DNA of 64,000 bases from Gordonia humi (GTDB taxonomy: Bacteria > Actinomycetota > Actinomycetes > Mycobacteriales > Mycobacteriaceae): assembly GCF_014197435.1 (NCBI RefSeq), contig NZ_JACIFP010000001.1, positions 2,480,001 to 2,544,000 on the forward strand, given 5' to 3'. This document shows positions 53,794 to 63,718 of the stretch, one piece after another. Every line of letters starts with the position of its first letter. Position 1 is the stretch's first letter. The translations under genes and the position numbers were made by a program. The notes below the pieces were generated by a model that saw only the letters and a program-made list of their open reading frames with translations, made no database searches and was not told the origin of the DNA.

Positions 53794-55305
53794 TCAGGCG
53801 CCGGGAGTCACGGCCAGTTCGGGCGAGACGCTGGGCGCCACGTCGTAGGCGGCGATGTCGAACTCGCGAGTCCTGTTGCGGAAGGTGAAGGTGAAGCCGG
53901 GCCACAGCGAGGTGATCTTTCCGTTCACGTCCTTGTACCAGGAGGCGCAGCCGCCGGTCTCCCACACGCTGTTGCGGAGAGTGTGCTGGAGTCGGTCGTT
54001 GTAACGGTCCTGTGCCTCGAGCTTGACCTCGGTGCGGCCGATGCCCGCGGCCCGGGTCTTGCGGATGTAGTCCACGAGGTAATTGAGCTGCGACTCGATC
54101 ATGTAGACCATCGAGGTGTGGCCCAGACCCGTCGACGGTCCGACGAGCAGCATGAGATTCGGGAAGCCGTGGACGAACGAGCCCTTGTAGGCCTGCATGC
54201 CGCCGTCCTCCCAGACCTGTGCCAGGGAGCGGCCGCCGACGCCGTGGATGGTGGCGAACGCGGGGGAGTCGGTCACGTGGAATCCGGTGGCGACGACGAT
54301 CACGTCGACGTCACGGGTCGTGCCGTCGTTGGTGACGATGCCGGTCTCGGTGACCTTCGCGATGCCGTCGGTCACCAGGTCGACGTTCGGGCGGTCGAGC
54401 GTCGGGTACCAGTCGTTGGACTTCAGGATGCGCTTGCAGCCGACGGCGAACGTCGGGGTCACGGCCTCGCGCAGCTTCGGATCTCGGATGCCGCGGAAGA
54501 TATTGCCGCGGCAGATCGCCTCGACGGGCTTGAGTGCCTTGGGCGCGAAGGTCATCCCCGCGGCGACGAACTCGTTGGCGGAGTAGATGGTGCCGCGGAT
54601 CAGGCTCTGCAGACCGGGGACGTTCTTGAACGCCCAGTTCTCGACCGACAGGTACGGGCGCTCGTTGCGCGGGATGATCCACGGAGCGGTGCGCTGGTAG
54701 ACGTCCATGTGCTCGACCACCTTGCCCAGCTGCGGCACCGCCTGGATGGCGGACGCGCCGGTGCCGATGACGGCGACCCGCTTGCCCGCGAAGTCGAAGT
54801 CGGTGTCCCACCGTGCGGTGTGGACGATCTTGCCGCCGAACGCGTCGATGCCGTCGATGTCGGGGAGGTTGGGCTCGCAGAGCGGGCCGATGCCGCCGAC
54901 GACGATGTTCGCGTGGATCGTGTGCGTGACTCCGTCGCGCTCGGCGGTGATGGTCCAGCGGGTGTTGTCCTCGTCCCATTCGGCACCGATCACGTCGGTG
55001 CCGAACCAGGTGCGGTCGGCGATCGCGTGCTCGTCGGCCACCTTGTTGATGTACCGGTGGATCTCCGGCTGATGCGAGTACGAGCGGGTCCACTCCGGGT
55101 TCTGGGCGAAGGAATAGGAGTACAGATGCGACGGCACGTCGCATGCGGCGCCCGGATACACGTTGTCGCGCCATGTGCCGCCGAAGTCGGCGCCGCGGTC
55201 GAGGACGAGGTAGTCCTCGACGCCGTTCTGGGCGAGCTTGATGGCTGCGCCGAGCCCGGAGAAGCCCGCGCCGATGATGGCGATCTCTACATCCTGCGTT
55301 GTCAT
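53794..55305 (-). CDS. Baeyer-Villiger-type flavin monooxygenase
   Basis: The 503-residue enzyme has an FAD GxGxxG (GAGFSG, 12-17), the Baeyer-Villiger fingerprint FxGxxxHxxxWD exactly (Phe156 to Asp167: FGGKIVHTARWD) and a second nucleotide loop VIGTGASAIQ for NADPH. Such enzymes insert oxygen next to a ketone, giving an ester or lactone. It is related to mycobacterial EthA/MymA-type enzymes. AGGAACC precedes the ATG. It is the first gene of a two-gene operon divergent from a TetR regulator. Confidence 0.92.
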   Translation of the reverse strand: MTTQDVEIAIIGAGFSGLGAAIKLAQNGVEDYLVLDRGADFGGTWRDNVYPGAACDVPSHLYSYSFAQNPEWTRSYSHQPEIHRYINKVADEHAIADRTWFGTDVIGAEWDEDNTRWTITAERDGVTHTIHANIVVGGIGPLCEPNLPDIDGIDAFGGKIVHTARWDTDFDFAGKRVAVIGTGASAIQAVPQLGKVVEHMDVYQRTAPWIIPRNERPYLSVENWAFKNVPGLQSLIRGTIYSANEFVAAGMTFAPKALKPVEAICRGNIFRGIRDPKLREAVTPTFAVGCKRILKSNDWYPTLDRPNVDLVTDGIAKVTETGIVTNDGTTRDVDVIVVATGFHVTDSPAFATIHGVGGRSLAQVWEDGGMQAYKGSFVHGFPNLMLLVGPSTGLGHTSMVYMIESQLNYLVDYIRKTRAAGIGRTEVKLEAQDRYNDRLQHTLRNSVWETGGCASWYKDVNGKITSLWPGFTFTFRNRTREFDIAAYDVAPSVSPELAVTPGA

Positions 55306-55337
55306 GGTTCCTACGATAAGACGTTGTTGAACGTGAG

Positions 55338-55369
55338 TCAATAGCTAATTGAATAGTGGTCAATAGTGG
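55338..55369. promoter_or_regulatory. Operator candidates between the monooxygenase and its TetR
   Basis: In the 78-base divergent gap, which is visibly A/T-rich, lies the inverted repeat TCAAT-AGCTA-ATTGA (55338-55352). Directly after it is an 8-base direct repeat AATAGTGG (55352-55359 and 55362-55369). TACGGT (55372-55377), 6 bases before the TetR ATG, looks like a -10 box. TetR binding here would control both directions. Confidence 0.5.
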
Positions 55370-55383
55370 CTTACGGTAGACGT

Positions 55384-55992
55384 ATGACCTCTTCGAGAAC
55401 GCGGATGAGTCCGGAGGCCCGGCGCCGCCAGCTCATCGACCTGGGTGTCGCGATGGCAGGCGAGCAACCTCTCGAGACCGTCACGATGGACGCGGTCGCC
55501 GACGCGGCAGGGGTGTCTAAGGGCCTGATCTTCCACTATTTCGAGTCGAAGGCCGACTTTCACCTGCAGGTGATCCGGGAACAGGCGCAGGTGATGCTCG
55601 ACCGGACTGCGCCGCGTGACGACCTCGACGATGTGCTCGAGATCCTGCATTCCTCGGTGGCCGCGTACGTCGACTACGTGTCCGACAACGGTCAGGGATT
55701 CATCGGCGTGATCCGCGGTGCCGGGAGCGCGGACGCCGACATCCGCGACGTCGCCGACACCACGCGCGCGGTGATGAGCGAACGGATCCTCGAACGGGCG
55801 CCCGAACTGGGAATCGAGCGGTCGCCCGTGATCGAACTCGCGATCGCCGGGTGGATGTCGTTCGTGGAGGAGACCCTCGTCCGCTGGCTCGCCGATCCCA
55901 CGGTCCTCACTCGCGATCAGCTCATCGCGGTACTGGTCGGGGCGCTGCCCGCCGTCGCGGGACTCGCGACGACGGCCGTCGCGATGGACTGA
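55384..55992 (+). CDS. TetR-family regulator of the monooxygenase operon
   Basis: This 202-residue regulator (from ATG 55384) has helix-turn-helix MDAVADAAGVSKGLIFHYFESKADFHLQV and a ligand domain with TetR_C-type segments. It is divergent from the Baeyer-Villiger monooxygenase gene and probably represses it. A GTG 18 bases upstream is possible, but the -10-like TACGGT then lies inside the coding region, favouring a leaderless ATG. Confidence 0.88.
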   Translation: MTSSRTRMSPEARRRQLIDLGVAMAGEQPLETVTMDAVADAAGVSKGLIFHYFESKADFHLQVIREQAQVMLDRTAPRDDLDDVLEILHSSVAAYVDYVSDNGQGFIGVIRGAGSADADIRDVADTTRAVMSERILERAPELGIERSPVIELAIAGWMSFVEETLVRWLADPTVLTRDQLIAVLVGALPAVAGLATTAVAMD

Positions 55993-56030
55993 CGCCGGCC
56001 TGGGAGCAGCACGCCTCGTGCATGCACGTG

Positions 56031-56062
56031 AGCCCGGGACCTCCTCGCGGAGGTCCCGGGCT
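56031..56062. terminator. Perfect bidirectional terminator hairpin
   Basis: AGCCCGGGACCTCC and GGAGGTCCCGGGCT form a perfect 14-bp stem with loop TCGC. It lies between the convergent TetR gene (38 bases after its stop) and kgd (16 bases after its stop) and should end both transcripts. Confidence 0.8.
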
Positions 56063-56078
56063 ACATGGGTCGGTCGGG

Positions 56079-59000
56079 CTACTCGAAGGCGGCGTCGACG
56101 ATCTCGGCCTGCTCGACGGCGTGCACCTTGCTCATACCCGACGACGGCGCCGACATGGCGCGACGGGAGATGCGGCGCAGACGCCCCTGCAGTGCGGGGA
56201 TCATCTCCGGCAGCCACAGGCCCAGGTACGGCCACGGCCCCTGGTTGGCGGGCTCCTCCTGAACCCACACGAAGTCGCTCGCGTTGGGGTAGTTCTCCAG
56301 GATGCGCGCCAGGCGGTGCTCGGGCACCGGGTACAGCTGTTCCACGCGGACGATCGCGACGTCGTCGCGGCCGTCCTTCTCCTGGCGGGCGGCCAGCTCG
56401 TAGTACAGCTTGCCGCTGACCAGCTGGACACGGGTCACCTTCGACGCGTCGGCGCCGTTCTTCTCGAACCTCGGATCGTCGATGATCGACTGGAACTTGC
56501 CGTCGGTGAAGTCCTCGATCGGTGAGACGGCCGCCTTGTTGCGCAGCATCGACTTCGGCGTGAACACCACGAGCGGACGGCTGATGCCGTCGTGGACGTG
56601 GCGACGCAGCAGATGGAAGTAGCTGGCCGGCGTCGACGGCAGCGCGACGGTCATCGAACCCTCGGCGCACAGCTGCAGGAAGCGCTCGATGCGACCCGAC
56701 GTGTGGTCCGGGCCCTGGCCCTCGTGGCCGTGCGGCAGCAGCAGTACGACGTCGCTGCGCTGACCCCACTTGGCCTCACCGGAACTGATGTACTCGTCGA
56801 TGATCGACTGCGCACCGTTGACGAAGTCGCCGAACTGGGCCTCCCAGAGGACGAGAGCGTCCGGGTTCGCGACGGCGTAGCCGTACTCGAAGCCGAGGAC
56901 CGCATACTCCGACAGCGGGGAGTCGTACACCAGGAAGCGGCCGGTCGCGTCGTCGCCGAGGTGATTCAGCGGCGTGTACTCCGATCCGTTCTCCCGATCG
57001 ATGAGGACCGAGTGACGCTGGGTGAACGTGCCGCGGCGTGAGTCCTGACCGGACAGGCGGACGGTGGTGCCCTCCTGGACCAGCGAGCCGAAGGCCATCA
57101 GCTCGGCGAACGCCCAGTCGACGTCGCCGTTGACGGGCATCTCGTGACGGCGCTTGATGACCGGCTTGACGCGCGGGTGCGGGGTGAAGCCCTCCGGCAG
57201 CTCGCCGAACGCGTCGCCGATCTGCTGCAGGCGCTCCTGCGGGACGGCGGTCACGAGGTTGGTGCGCAGGGTCTGCTCGGCCTCGACCGACGGCGACGCC
57301 TCCGGCGTGTAGCGGTCGAGCTCCTTGACCTCGACGAACACTCGCTCCAACTGGCCTTGGTAGTCGCGCAGCGCGTCCTCGGCCTCCTTGGTCGAGATGT
57401 CGCCACGACCGATCAGAGCCTCGGTGTAGCTCTTGCGGACGCCGCGGATGTTGTCGATCACGTCGTACATCGCCGGCTGCGTCATCGAGGGGTCGTCGCC
57501 CTCGTTGTGGCCGCGGCGGCGGTAGCAGACGAGGTCGATGACGACGTCGCGATTGAACGCCTCGCGGTAGTCGACGGCGAGCTTGGCGGCCCAGACACAG
57601 GCCTCCGGGTCGTCGCCGTTGACGTGCAGCACCGGTGCGCCGATCGACTTGGCGATGTCGGTGCAGTACTGGGTGGATCGCGAGTACTCGGGTGCGGTGG
57701 TGAAGCCGACCTGGTTGTTGACGACGATGTGGACGGTGCCGCCGGTGCGGTAGCCGTTCAGCATCGACAGGTTCAGCGTCTCGGCCACCACGCCCTGACC
57801 GGCGAACGCGGCGTCGCCGTGCAGCATGAGCGGCACGATGTTGAACTGCTTGTCCTCCTCGAGCACGTCCTGCTTGGCGCGGACGATGCCCTCCAGGACC
57901 GGGTCGACGGCCTCGAGGTGGCTCGGGTTGGCGGTCAGCGAGACGTTGATCTCGTTGTCGCCGAACATCTGGTAGTAGGTGCCCTCGGCGCCCAGGTGGT
58001 ATTTGACGTCACCGGAGCCGTGGGTCTGCGCCTGGCCGAGGTTGCCCTCGAACTCGGTGAAGATCTTCGAGTACGGCTTGCCGACGATGTTGGCGAGCAC
58101 GTTGAGGCGCCCGCGGTGCGGCATGCCGATGACGACCTCGTCCAGACCGTGGTCGGCCGAGCGGTCGATCACCGCGTCCATCATCGGGATGACGCTCTCG
58201 GCGCCCTCGAGCGAGAAGCGCTTCTGGCCGACGTACTTGGTGGCCAGGAAGGTCTCGAAGGCCTCGGCGGCGTTCAGCTTGGACAGAATGTACTTCTGCT
58301 CGGCCACCGGCGGCTTCACGTGCTTGATCTCGACGCGCTCCTGCATCCAGCGCTGCTGCTCCGGATCGAGGATGTGCGTGTACTCGACGCCGATGTGACG
58401 GCAGTACGCGTCGCGCAGCACCGACAGCACGTCGCGCAGCTTCATGGTGCTCTGACCGTGGAACCCGCCGACGTTGAAGGTGCGGTCCAGATCCCACAGG
58501 GTCAGGTCGTAGGTCAGGACGTCCAGGTCGGGGTGCGCGGCGCGCGCGTCGCTGCTCATCGACAGCGGATCGGTGTCGGCCATCAGGTGGCCGCGGCTGC
58601 GGTAGGCGGCGATCAGCTCGAGGACGCGCGCGTTCTTGTCGACGAGTCCGGCGGGGATGTCCCGACGCCAGCGGACCGGCTCGTACGGGACGTGCATCGC
58701 GGTGAAGATCTCGTCGTAGAACGAGTCGTCGAGGAGCAAGTGGTGGATCGTGCGCAGGAAGTCGCCCGACTCGGCGCCCTGGATGATCCGATGGTCGTAG
58801 GTCGACGTGAGGGTCATCAGCTTGCCGATGCCCATCTCGGCGAGCTGCTGATCGCTCGAGCCCTGGAACTCGGCCGGGTACTCCATGGCGCCCGCGCCGA
58901 TGATCGCACCCTGGCCCGGCATCAGACGCGGCACCGAGTGAACGGTGCCGATGGTGCCCGGGTTGGTCAGCGAGATGGTGACGCCCGCGAAGTCGTCGGC

Positions 59001-59816
59001 GCCCAGCTTGCCCTCGCGGGCGCGGCGGACGATGTCCTCGTAGGCGGTGACGAACTCGCCGAAGTTCATGCTCTCGCAGCCCTTGATGGCGGCGACGACG
59101 AGCGTGCGGTCGCCGTTCTTGCCGGGCAGGTCGATAGCCAGACCGAGGTTGGTGCTCGCCGGGGTGATCACGTTCGGCTTGCCGTCGACGACGCCGAAGT
59201 GACGGTTCATGTTCGGGAACGACTTGATCGCCTGGACGATCGCGTATCCGAGGATGTGGGTGAAACTGATCTTGCCGCCGCGGGTGCGCGCGAGATGGTT
59301 GTTGACGACGATGCGGTTGTCGAACATCGCCTTGACCGGAACGGCGCGGACGCTCGTCGCGGTGGGGATCTCCAGCGACGAGGTCATGTTCCGCACGATC
59401 GCGGCCGCCGGGCCGCGCAGGATCTTCTTCTCGTCTTCGCTCGGAGCGTTCTCGGTCTTGGGCGCCGCGGCGGGGCGAGACGCTCCGCCCGCGGCCTTGG
59501 TGGCCGCGGCCTCGCGGGTCGGCGCCGGGGTGCGAGCCGGCGCGGGGGTGCGTGCGGGCTCGGCGTCGAGCGTCACGGCCTGCTTCGGCGGAACCACCGC
59601 GGCCGGCTGTGCCGGTGCGGGTCGCGCCGGTGCGGGCTGCGCAGGGGGCGCGGCCGGGGGTGAGGCGGGTGCCGTGCCGTTCGTCGGACTGTAGTTCTTC
59701 AGTACTTCATGCCAGCTCGGATCCACGGAAGAGGGATCGGTCTTGAATCGCTGGTACATTTCTTCGACCAGCCATTCGTTCTGCCCGTAATCGGACTCAG
59801 AAATCGAACTGCTCAC
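56079..59816 (-). CDS. kgd: Multifunctional alpha-ketoglutarate decarboxylase/dehydrogenase Kgd
   Basis: The 1245-residue protein combines an N-terminal flexible Ala/Pro-rich region, an E2-like succinyltransferase domain ([35 protein letters not shown]) and a thiamine-diphosphate E1 domain ([73 protein letters not shown]). It feeds the TCA cycle by decarboxylating 2-oxoglutarate. It matches Rv1248c through the end [15 protein letters not shown]. The N-terminal [11 protein letters not shown] motif is the GarA-independent conserved start. GTG 59816 is chosen; a TTG 18 bases upstream is possible. Confidence 0.96.
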   Translation of the reverse strand: MSSSISESDYGQNEWLVEEMYQRFKTDPSSVDPSWHEVLKNYSPTNGTAPASPPAAPPAQPAPARPAPAQPAAVVPPKQAVTLDAEPARTPAPARTPAPTREAAATKAAGGASRPAAAPKTENAPSEDEKKILRGPAAAIVRNMTSSLEIPTATSVRAVPVKAMFDNRIVVNNHLARTRGGKISFTHILGYAIVQAIKSFPNMNRHFGVVDGKPNVITPASTNLGLAIDLPGKNGDRTLVVAAIKGCESMNFGEFVTAYEDIVRRAREGKLGADDFAGVTISLTNPGTIGTVHSVPRLMPGQGAIIGAGAMEYPAEFQGSSDQQLAEMGIGKLMTLTSTYDHRIIQGAESGDFLRTIHHLLLDDSFYDEIFTAMHVPYEPVRWRRDIPAGLVDKNARVLELIAAYRSRGHLMADTDPLSMSSDARAAHPDLDVLTYDLTLWDLDRTFNVGGFHGQSTMKLRDVLSVLRDAYCRHIGVEYTHILDPEQQRWMQERVEIKHVKPPVAEQKYILSKLNAAEAFETFLATKYVGQKRFSLEGAESVIPMMDAVIDRSADHGLDEVVIGMPHRGRLNVLANIVGKPYSKIFTEFEGNLGQAQTHGSGDVKYHLGAEGTYYQMFGDNEINVSLTANPSHLEAVDPVLEGIVRAKQDVLEEDKQFNIVPLMLHGDAAFAGQGVVAETLNLSMLNGYRTGGTVHIVVNNQVGFTTAPEYSRSTQYCTDIAKSIGAPVLHVNGDDPEACVWAAKLAVDYREAFNRDVVIDLVCYRRRGHNEGDDPSMTQPAMYDVIDNIRGVRKSYTEALIGRGDISTKEAEDALRDYQGQLERVFVEVKELDRYTPEASPSVEAEQTLRTNLVTAVPQERLQQIGDAFGELPEGFTPHPRVKPVIKRRHEMPVNGDVDWAFAELMAFGSLVQEGTTVRLSGQDSRRGTFTQRHSVLIDRENGSEYTPLNHLGDDATGRFLVYDSPLSEYAVLGFEYGYAVANPDALVLWEAQFGDFVNGAQSIIDEYISSGEAKWGQRSDVVLLLPHGHEGQGPDHTSGRIERFLQLCAEGSMTVALPSTPASYFHLLRRHVHDGISRPLVVFTPKSMLRNKAAVSPIEDFTDGKFQSIIDDPRFEKNGADASKVTRVQLVSGKLYYELAARQEKDGRDDVAIVRVEQLYPVPEHRLARILENYPNASDFVWVQEEPANQGPWPYLGLWLPEMIPALQGRLRRISRRAMSAPSSGMSKVHAVEQAEIVDAAFE

Positions 59817-59962
59817 AGCGTTGTCTCGCCTCAATTCACCCAGTGCTTTTGTCTCTGGCCGCGTCGGCGAGGTCGGTCTTATGGACGTACTCGCCAGCCA
59901 GTTCTATAGACTACGCGGCTGCGTTCATCGTCGTCGCCTTCAGGTGACGATGGAGGCCCAGG

Positions 59963-62900
59963 TCACTCTCGTGTGGCGGATATCATAGGTCCGTCGGCCT
60001 CGGAATCGGGGGAGACGCCCGCATCCCAAAGCCGACGATACGGCCCGTGCGCCTGGTAGAGGCCGTCGTGGTCGCCGTATTCGACGATGCGTCCGGCGTC
60101 CACCACGGCGATCTTGTCGGCCCGTGCGGCGGTCGCGAGGCGGTGCGCGACGATCACACTGGTTCGGCGCGCCGCCAGGGCGTCGCCCGCGGCGAGGACC
60201 TGTGCCTCGGTCGCCTGATCGAGCGTCGCGGTGGCCTCGTCGAGCAGGATGAGGTCGGGTTCGACGAGTTCGGCCCGGGCGAGCGCGATCAGCTGCCGCT
60301 GCCCCGACGAGAGACTGCGACCACGCTCGGACACGGCGTGTTCCATGCCGCCGGCGAGCCCGGCGATCATCGACGCCGCGCCGACCCGCCGCGCCGCGTC
60401 GGCGATCTGCTCGCGGGTGGCGTTCGGACGGCCGAACGCGATGTTGTCGGCGACCGTCCCCGCGAACAGGTGCGGCTCCTGCGGAACCACGCCCAGCCGG
60501 GATCGGTACGGCGCGATGCCGATGTCGCGTAGGTCGATGCCGTCCATGCGGACGTGTCCGGAGGTCGGATCGTAGAACCGGGCGAGCAGTTTGACGACGG
60601 TCGACTTGCCTGCGCCGGTGGCGCCGACGAGGGCCAGCGAGGTGCCCGGCTCCACATGCAGGTCGACGTCGGTCAACGCGTCCCGGTCGGCGCCGCGGTA
60701 GCGGAATCCGACGTGCTCGAGGCGGACGTCGCCGGTGAACGACGCCCCGTCGCCGCTCCGCGCTCGCGGATTGTCCACCAGCGTGGTCGGCGTGGTGACG
60801 AGATCGCGGATGCGCTGCAGGCCGACGGCGGCCTGCTGGTAGCCGTCGAACACCGTGGTGAGCTGTTGGACGGGGCCGAACAGCATCGCCAGATAGAGGA
60901 CGAAGGCGACTAGAGTCCCCGGCTGGAGCCCCCCGTTCGCGATCTGATGCGCACCGACGCCGACGGCCACCGCGGTGGCGAGGTCGGCGCAGAATTGGAT
61001 GAAGGGGAAGTACGTCGCGACGGCCTTCTGCGAGGTCATCCGTGCGCGGTACCAGGCCTGCGAGCGGTCGGCGAACTCGGCGACGGCCACCGGGAGGTGT
61101 CGGTAGCCGCGAGTGGTCGACAGCCCGGCGATGTTCTCCTGGAAGTCGGCGTTCACCGCCGACACCAGCTCGCGCGTCCGGGTGTACGCGCGCGAGGAGA
61201 TGCGGCGGAACACGATCGTCGCGATCAGTAGGACCGGGAAGATCGCGATCACCGCGAGAGCCACCTCCCAATCGGTGATCATCAGGGCGACGAGGACGCC
61301 GACGAGTGTCAGCAGGGAGACGACGGCCGACGACAGCCCCGTCTGCAGGAAGCCCGACAGCGCGTCGACGTCGGTGGTCATGCGGGTCATGATGCGACCG
61401 GACAGTTCGCGCTCGTAGTAGTCGAGGCCGAGCCGCTGCAGATGGGCGTAGGTGCGGATGCGCAGCGAGTACAGGACGCGTTCGCCCGCGCGGGCGGCGA
61501 CGATCGTGTTGATTCGGCCGGCGACGGCGCCGATCGCGACGAGTCCGACACCGAATCCGGCGGCGGCCAGGACCACTCCGTCGGTGTGGGCGTCGAGGAC
61601 GTGGCGCGCGATGGACGGGAAGGCGAGTCCGACGAGGGTGTCGACGGCGATCGTCGCGATCAACACGACGAGCAGCGCACGCACCGGGCGCAGGATCTGC
61701 ACGAGTCCGAACGTGGGGCGTTCGGCGCGGGCGGCGGCCTCGTCGACGTCGGGATCCTCGTCGGCGGCCGGCAGCGCGGCGACGGCCGCCTCGATCTCGG
61801 GAGTGGCGGGCATCGCGCCGAGCGCACTGGTCATCGGCCCGCCACCGGTGCGTGCGCCGGTGGCGGCCGAACTCGGCGCCTGCAGGACGTGTCGTCGATC
61901 GACGGCGTCGGCGTCGCCGGGCCACAGATCCTCGACGGTCAGTGCGGCCTGTCGGTCGAGTTCCGGGTCGGCGGCCGCCTCGGTCGGTCGGGCCGGTGCC
62001 ATCAATCGGGTGAACTCGGGGCTGCGGGCGGCCAGCTCGTCGACGGTGCCGATGTCGGTGACGCGTCCGTCGGACAGGACGGCGACGCGATCGGCGATCG
62101 TCAGGGTGGACGCCCGATGGGCCAGGACGAGCATGGTGGACCCGTCGTCACGCAGTCGCCGCAGAATGCGCGCCTCGGTGACGGCGTCGACCGCCGAGGT
62201 GGCGTCGTCGAGCACCCGGACGCGGGCGGGTGCGTACAGCGCCCGCGCCAGGGCGACGCGTTGGCGCTGCCCGCCCGAGAGGGTGAGCCCTCGTTCGCCG
62301 ACGGACGTGTCGTAGCCGTCGGCCAGCGCGGCCGCGAAGTCGGCGGCCGCGGCGTGGGCGGCGGCCTCGACGGCCGGGCGGTCGGCCGGCGACTCCGGAT
62401 ACGGACCCAGTGCGATGTTCGCGGCGATGCTGTCCGAGTAGAGGAACGGCTCGTCGTCGACGACGGCCACGACCTCGGCGAGCGTGTCCGGGTGCAGATC
62501 ACCGATGTCGACCGCGCCGTCGACGCCGGTCAGGGCGACGGACCCGGAATCGGGCCGATAGGTGCCCGCGACGAGTTCGGCGAGCGTCGACTTGCCGGAG
62601 CCGGGACCGCCGACGACCGCGACGCACTCGCCCGGGGCGATCGTCAGGTTCAGTCCGTCGAGTACGGGCGTCGTGTCGTATGCGAACCGCACGTCGGTGA
62701 AGGAGACGCCGACCGGACCGTCGGGAGCGGTGCCGTCGGCCTGGTACGCGGGGTCGCGCGGATGGTCGATCACGTCCTGGACGCGGGTCACCGAGGCCTT
62801 CGCCAGTTGGGCGTTGACGATGAGGTTGGTCAGGATCCGAGCGAGCCCGGTCATCGTCGCGAGGTAGGTGGAGAACGCCAGGAAGGTGCCCGCCGTGATC

Positions 62901-63718
62901 GAGCCGCGCAGCGTGAGCCAGCCGCCGACGCCGATCACCAGCACGGTGCCCAGCTGGGGGACGGCGGTCATCGCCGGAGTGAACAGCGCGCTGAGCCGGG
63001 CCGTGCGCAGCTTCTCCCGGAACAGTCGCGCGCTCAGGTCGGCCAGCCGGTCGGTGACCCGCGACTCCTGGCCGAAGCCCTTCACCACGCGCACGCCGGT
63101 CACGGTCTCCTCGACGTGCCCGGCGACGTCGGCCGCGGCCTGTTGCGCCGACCAGGTGGCCGCGAAGAGGCGACGTCGACTCGCGTAGACGAGCAGGGTC
63201 AGCATCGGAACGACGGCGACGGCGATCGCGGTGAGCAGCGGCGAGAGCCACGCCATGACCGCGAACGCGAGCACGGCCTGCACGGCACCGCCGAGTGCCA
63301 GCGGCGCCATGGCCAGCAGTCCCTGCACGATCTGCAGATCGGAGATCGAGCGCGAGACGATCTGGCCGGTGCGGATCTGGTCGCGGGAACGTCCGTCCAG
63401 ATGCAGGAGGGTGTCCAGGAGGGCGCGTCGCAGCCGGTCCTGGACTCCGATCGCGACGGCTCCCGCCGTCATCCGGCGGCCGAACTGACACGCGTAGCGG
63501 AGGAACGCGGCGACGACCAAGGCGATCACCAGGACACCCAGGCTCACGTCCGGTGCACTCGGCTCCCCGGTCGCGAGGTCGACGGCCGCGCGCGACACCA
63601 GCGGCACGGTGAGGTCGACGGCGACGGCGCCGAGGGTGGCGACGACGGTCGCGATCGCCAGACCGCGGCGTGCGAATGCGGCGGAGACGAGGCCCGCGAT
63701 CGCGCCCCGCCCGGTCAG
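59963..63718 (-). CDS. Fused two-half ABC exporter
   Basis: The protein has about 1251 residues in two half-transporters, each with a six-helix membrane domain and an ATPase. The first ATPase has Walker A GGPGSGKST, signature LSGGQRQR and Walker B VRVLDDATSAVD, with Asp in place of the catalytic Glu. The second has GATGAGKST, LSSGQRQL and LILLDEATATLD with the normal Glu. This is the asymmetric pattern of heterodimeric exporters, here in one chain. Substrate unknown. The only ATG/GTG/TTG near the beginning is a TTG at 63775 without a ribosome site. A CTG at 63718 overlaps the upstream stop (CTGA) and has GAGGGAG 5 bases before it, so it is preferred. Confidence 0.88.
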   Translation of the reverse strand: MTGRGAIAGLVSAAFARRGLAIATVVATLGAVAVDLTVPLVSRAAVDLATGEPSAPDVSLGVLVIALVVAAFLRYACQFGRRMTAGAVAIGVQDRLRRALLDTLLHLDGRSRDQIRTGQIVSRSISDLQIVQGLLAMAPLALGGAVQAVLAFAVMAWLSPLLTAIAVAVVPMLTLLVYASRRRLFAATWSAQQAAADVAGHVEETVTGVRVVKGFGQESRVTDRLADLSARLFREKLRTARLSALFTPAMTAVPQLGTVLVIGVGGWLTLRGSITAGTFLAFSTYLATMTGLARILTNLIVNAQLAKASVTRVQDVIDHPRDPAYQADGTAPDGPVGVSFTDVRFAYDTTPVLDGLNLTIAPGECVAVVGGPGSGKSTLAELVAGTYRPDSGSVALTGVDGAVDIGDLHPDTLAEVVAVVDDEPFLYSDSIAANIALGPYPESPADRPAVEAAAHAAAADFAAALADGYDTSVGERGLTLSGGQRQRVALARALYAPARVRVLDDATSAVDAVTEARILRRLRDDGSTMLVLAHRASTLTIADRVAVLSDGRVTDIGTVDELAARSPEFTRLMAPARPTEAAADPELDRQAALTVEDLWPGDADAVDRRHVLQAPSSAATGARTGGGPMTSALGAMPATPEIEAAVAALPAADEDPDVDEAAARAERPTFGLVQILRPVRALLVVLIATIAVDTLVGLAFPSIARHVLDAHTDGVVLAAAGFGVGLVAIGAVAGRINTIVAARAGERVLYSLRIRTYAHLQRLGLDYYERELSGRIMTRMTTDVDALSGFLQTGLSSAVVSLLTLVGVLVALMITDWEVALAVIAIFPVLLIATIVFRRISSRAYTRTRELVSAVNADFQENIAGLSTTRGYRHLPVAVAEFADRSQAWYRARMTSQKAVATYFPFIQFCADLATAVAVGVGAHQIANGGLQPGTLVAFVLYLAMLFGPVQQLTTVFDGYQQAAVGLQRIRDLVTTPTTLVDNPRARSGDGASFTGDVRLEHVGFRYRGADRDALTDVDLHVEPGTSLALVGATGAGKSTVVKLLARFYDPTSGHVRMDGIDLRDIGIAPYRSRLGVVPQEPHLFAGTVADNIAFGRPNATREQIADAARRVGAASMIAGLAGGMEHAVSERGRSLSSGQRQLIALARAELVEPDLILLDEATATLDQATEAQVLAAGDALAARRTSVIVAHRLATAARADKIAVVDAGRIVEYGDHDGLYQAHGPYRRLWDAGVSPDSEADGPMISATRE

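Noticed and set aside
57144..59663. An 839-codon open frame antisense to kgd
   Set aside because: Kgd is matched along its full length on the other strand; the antisense product is a low-information shadow.
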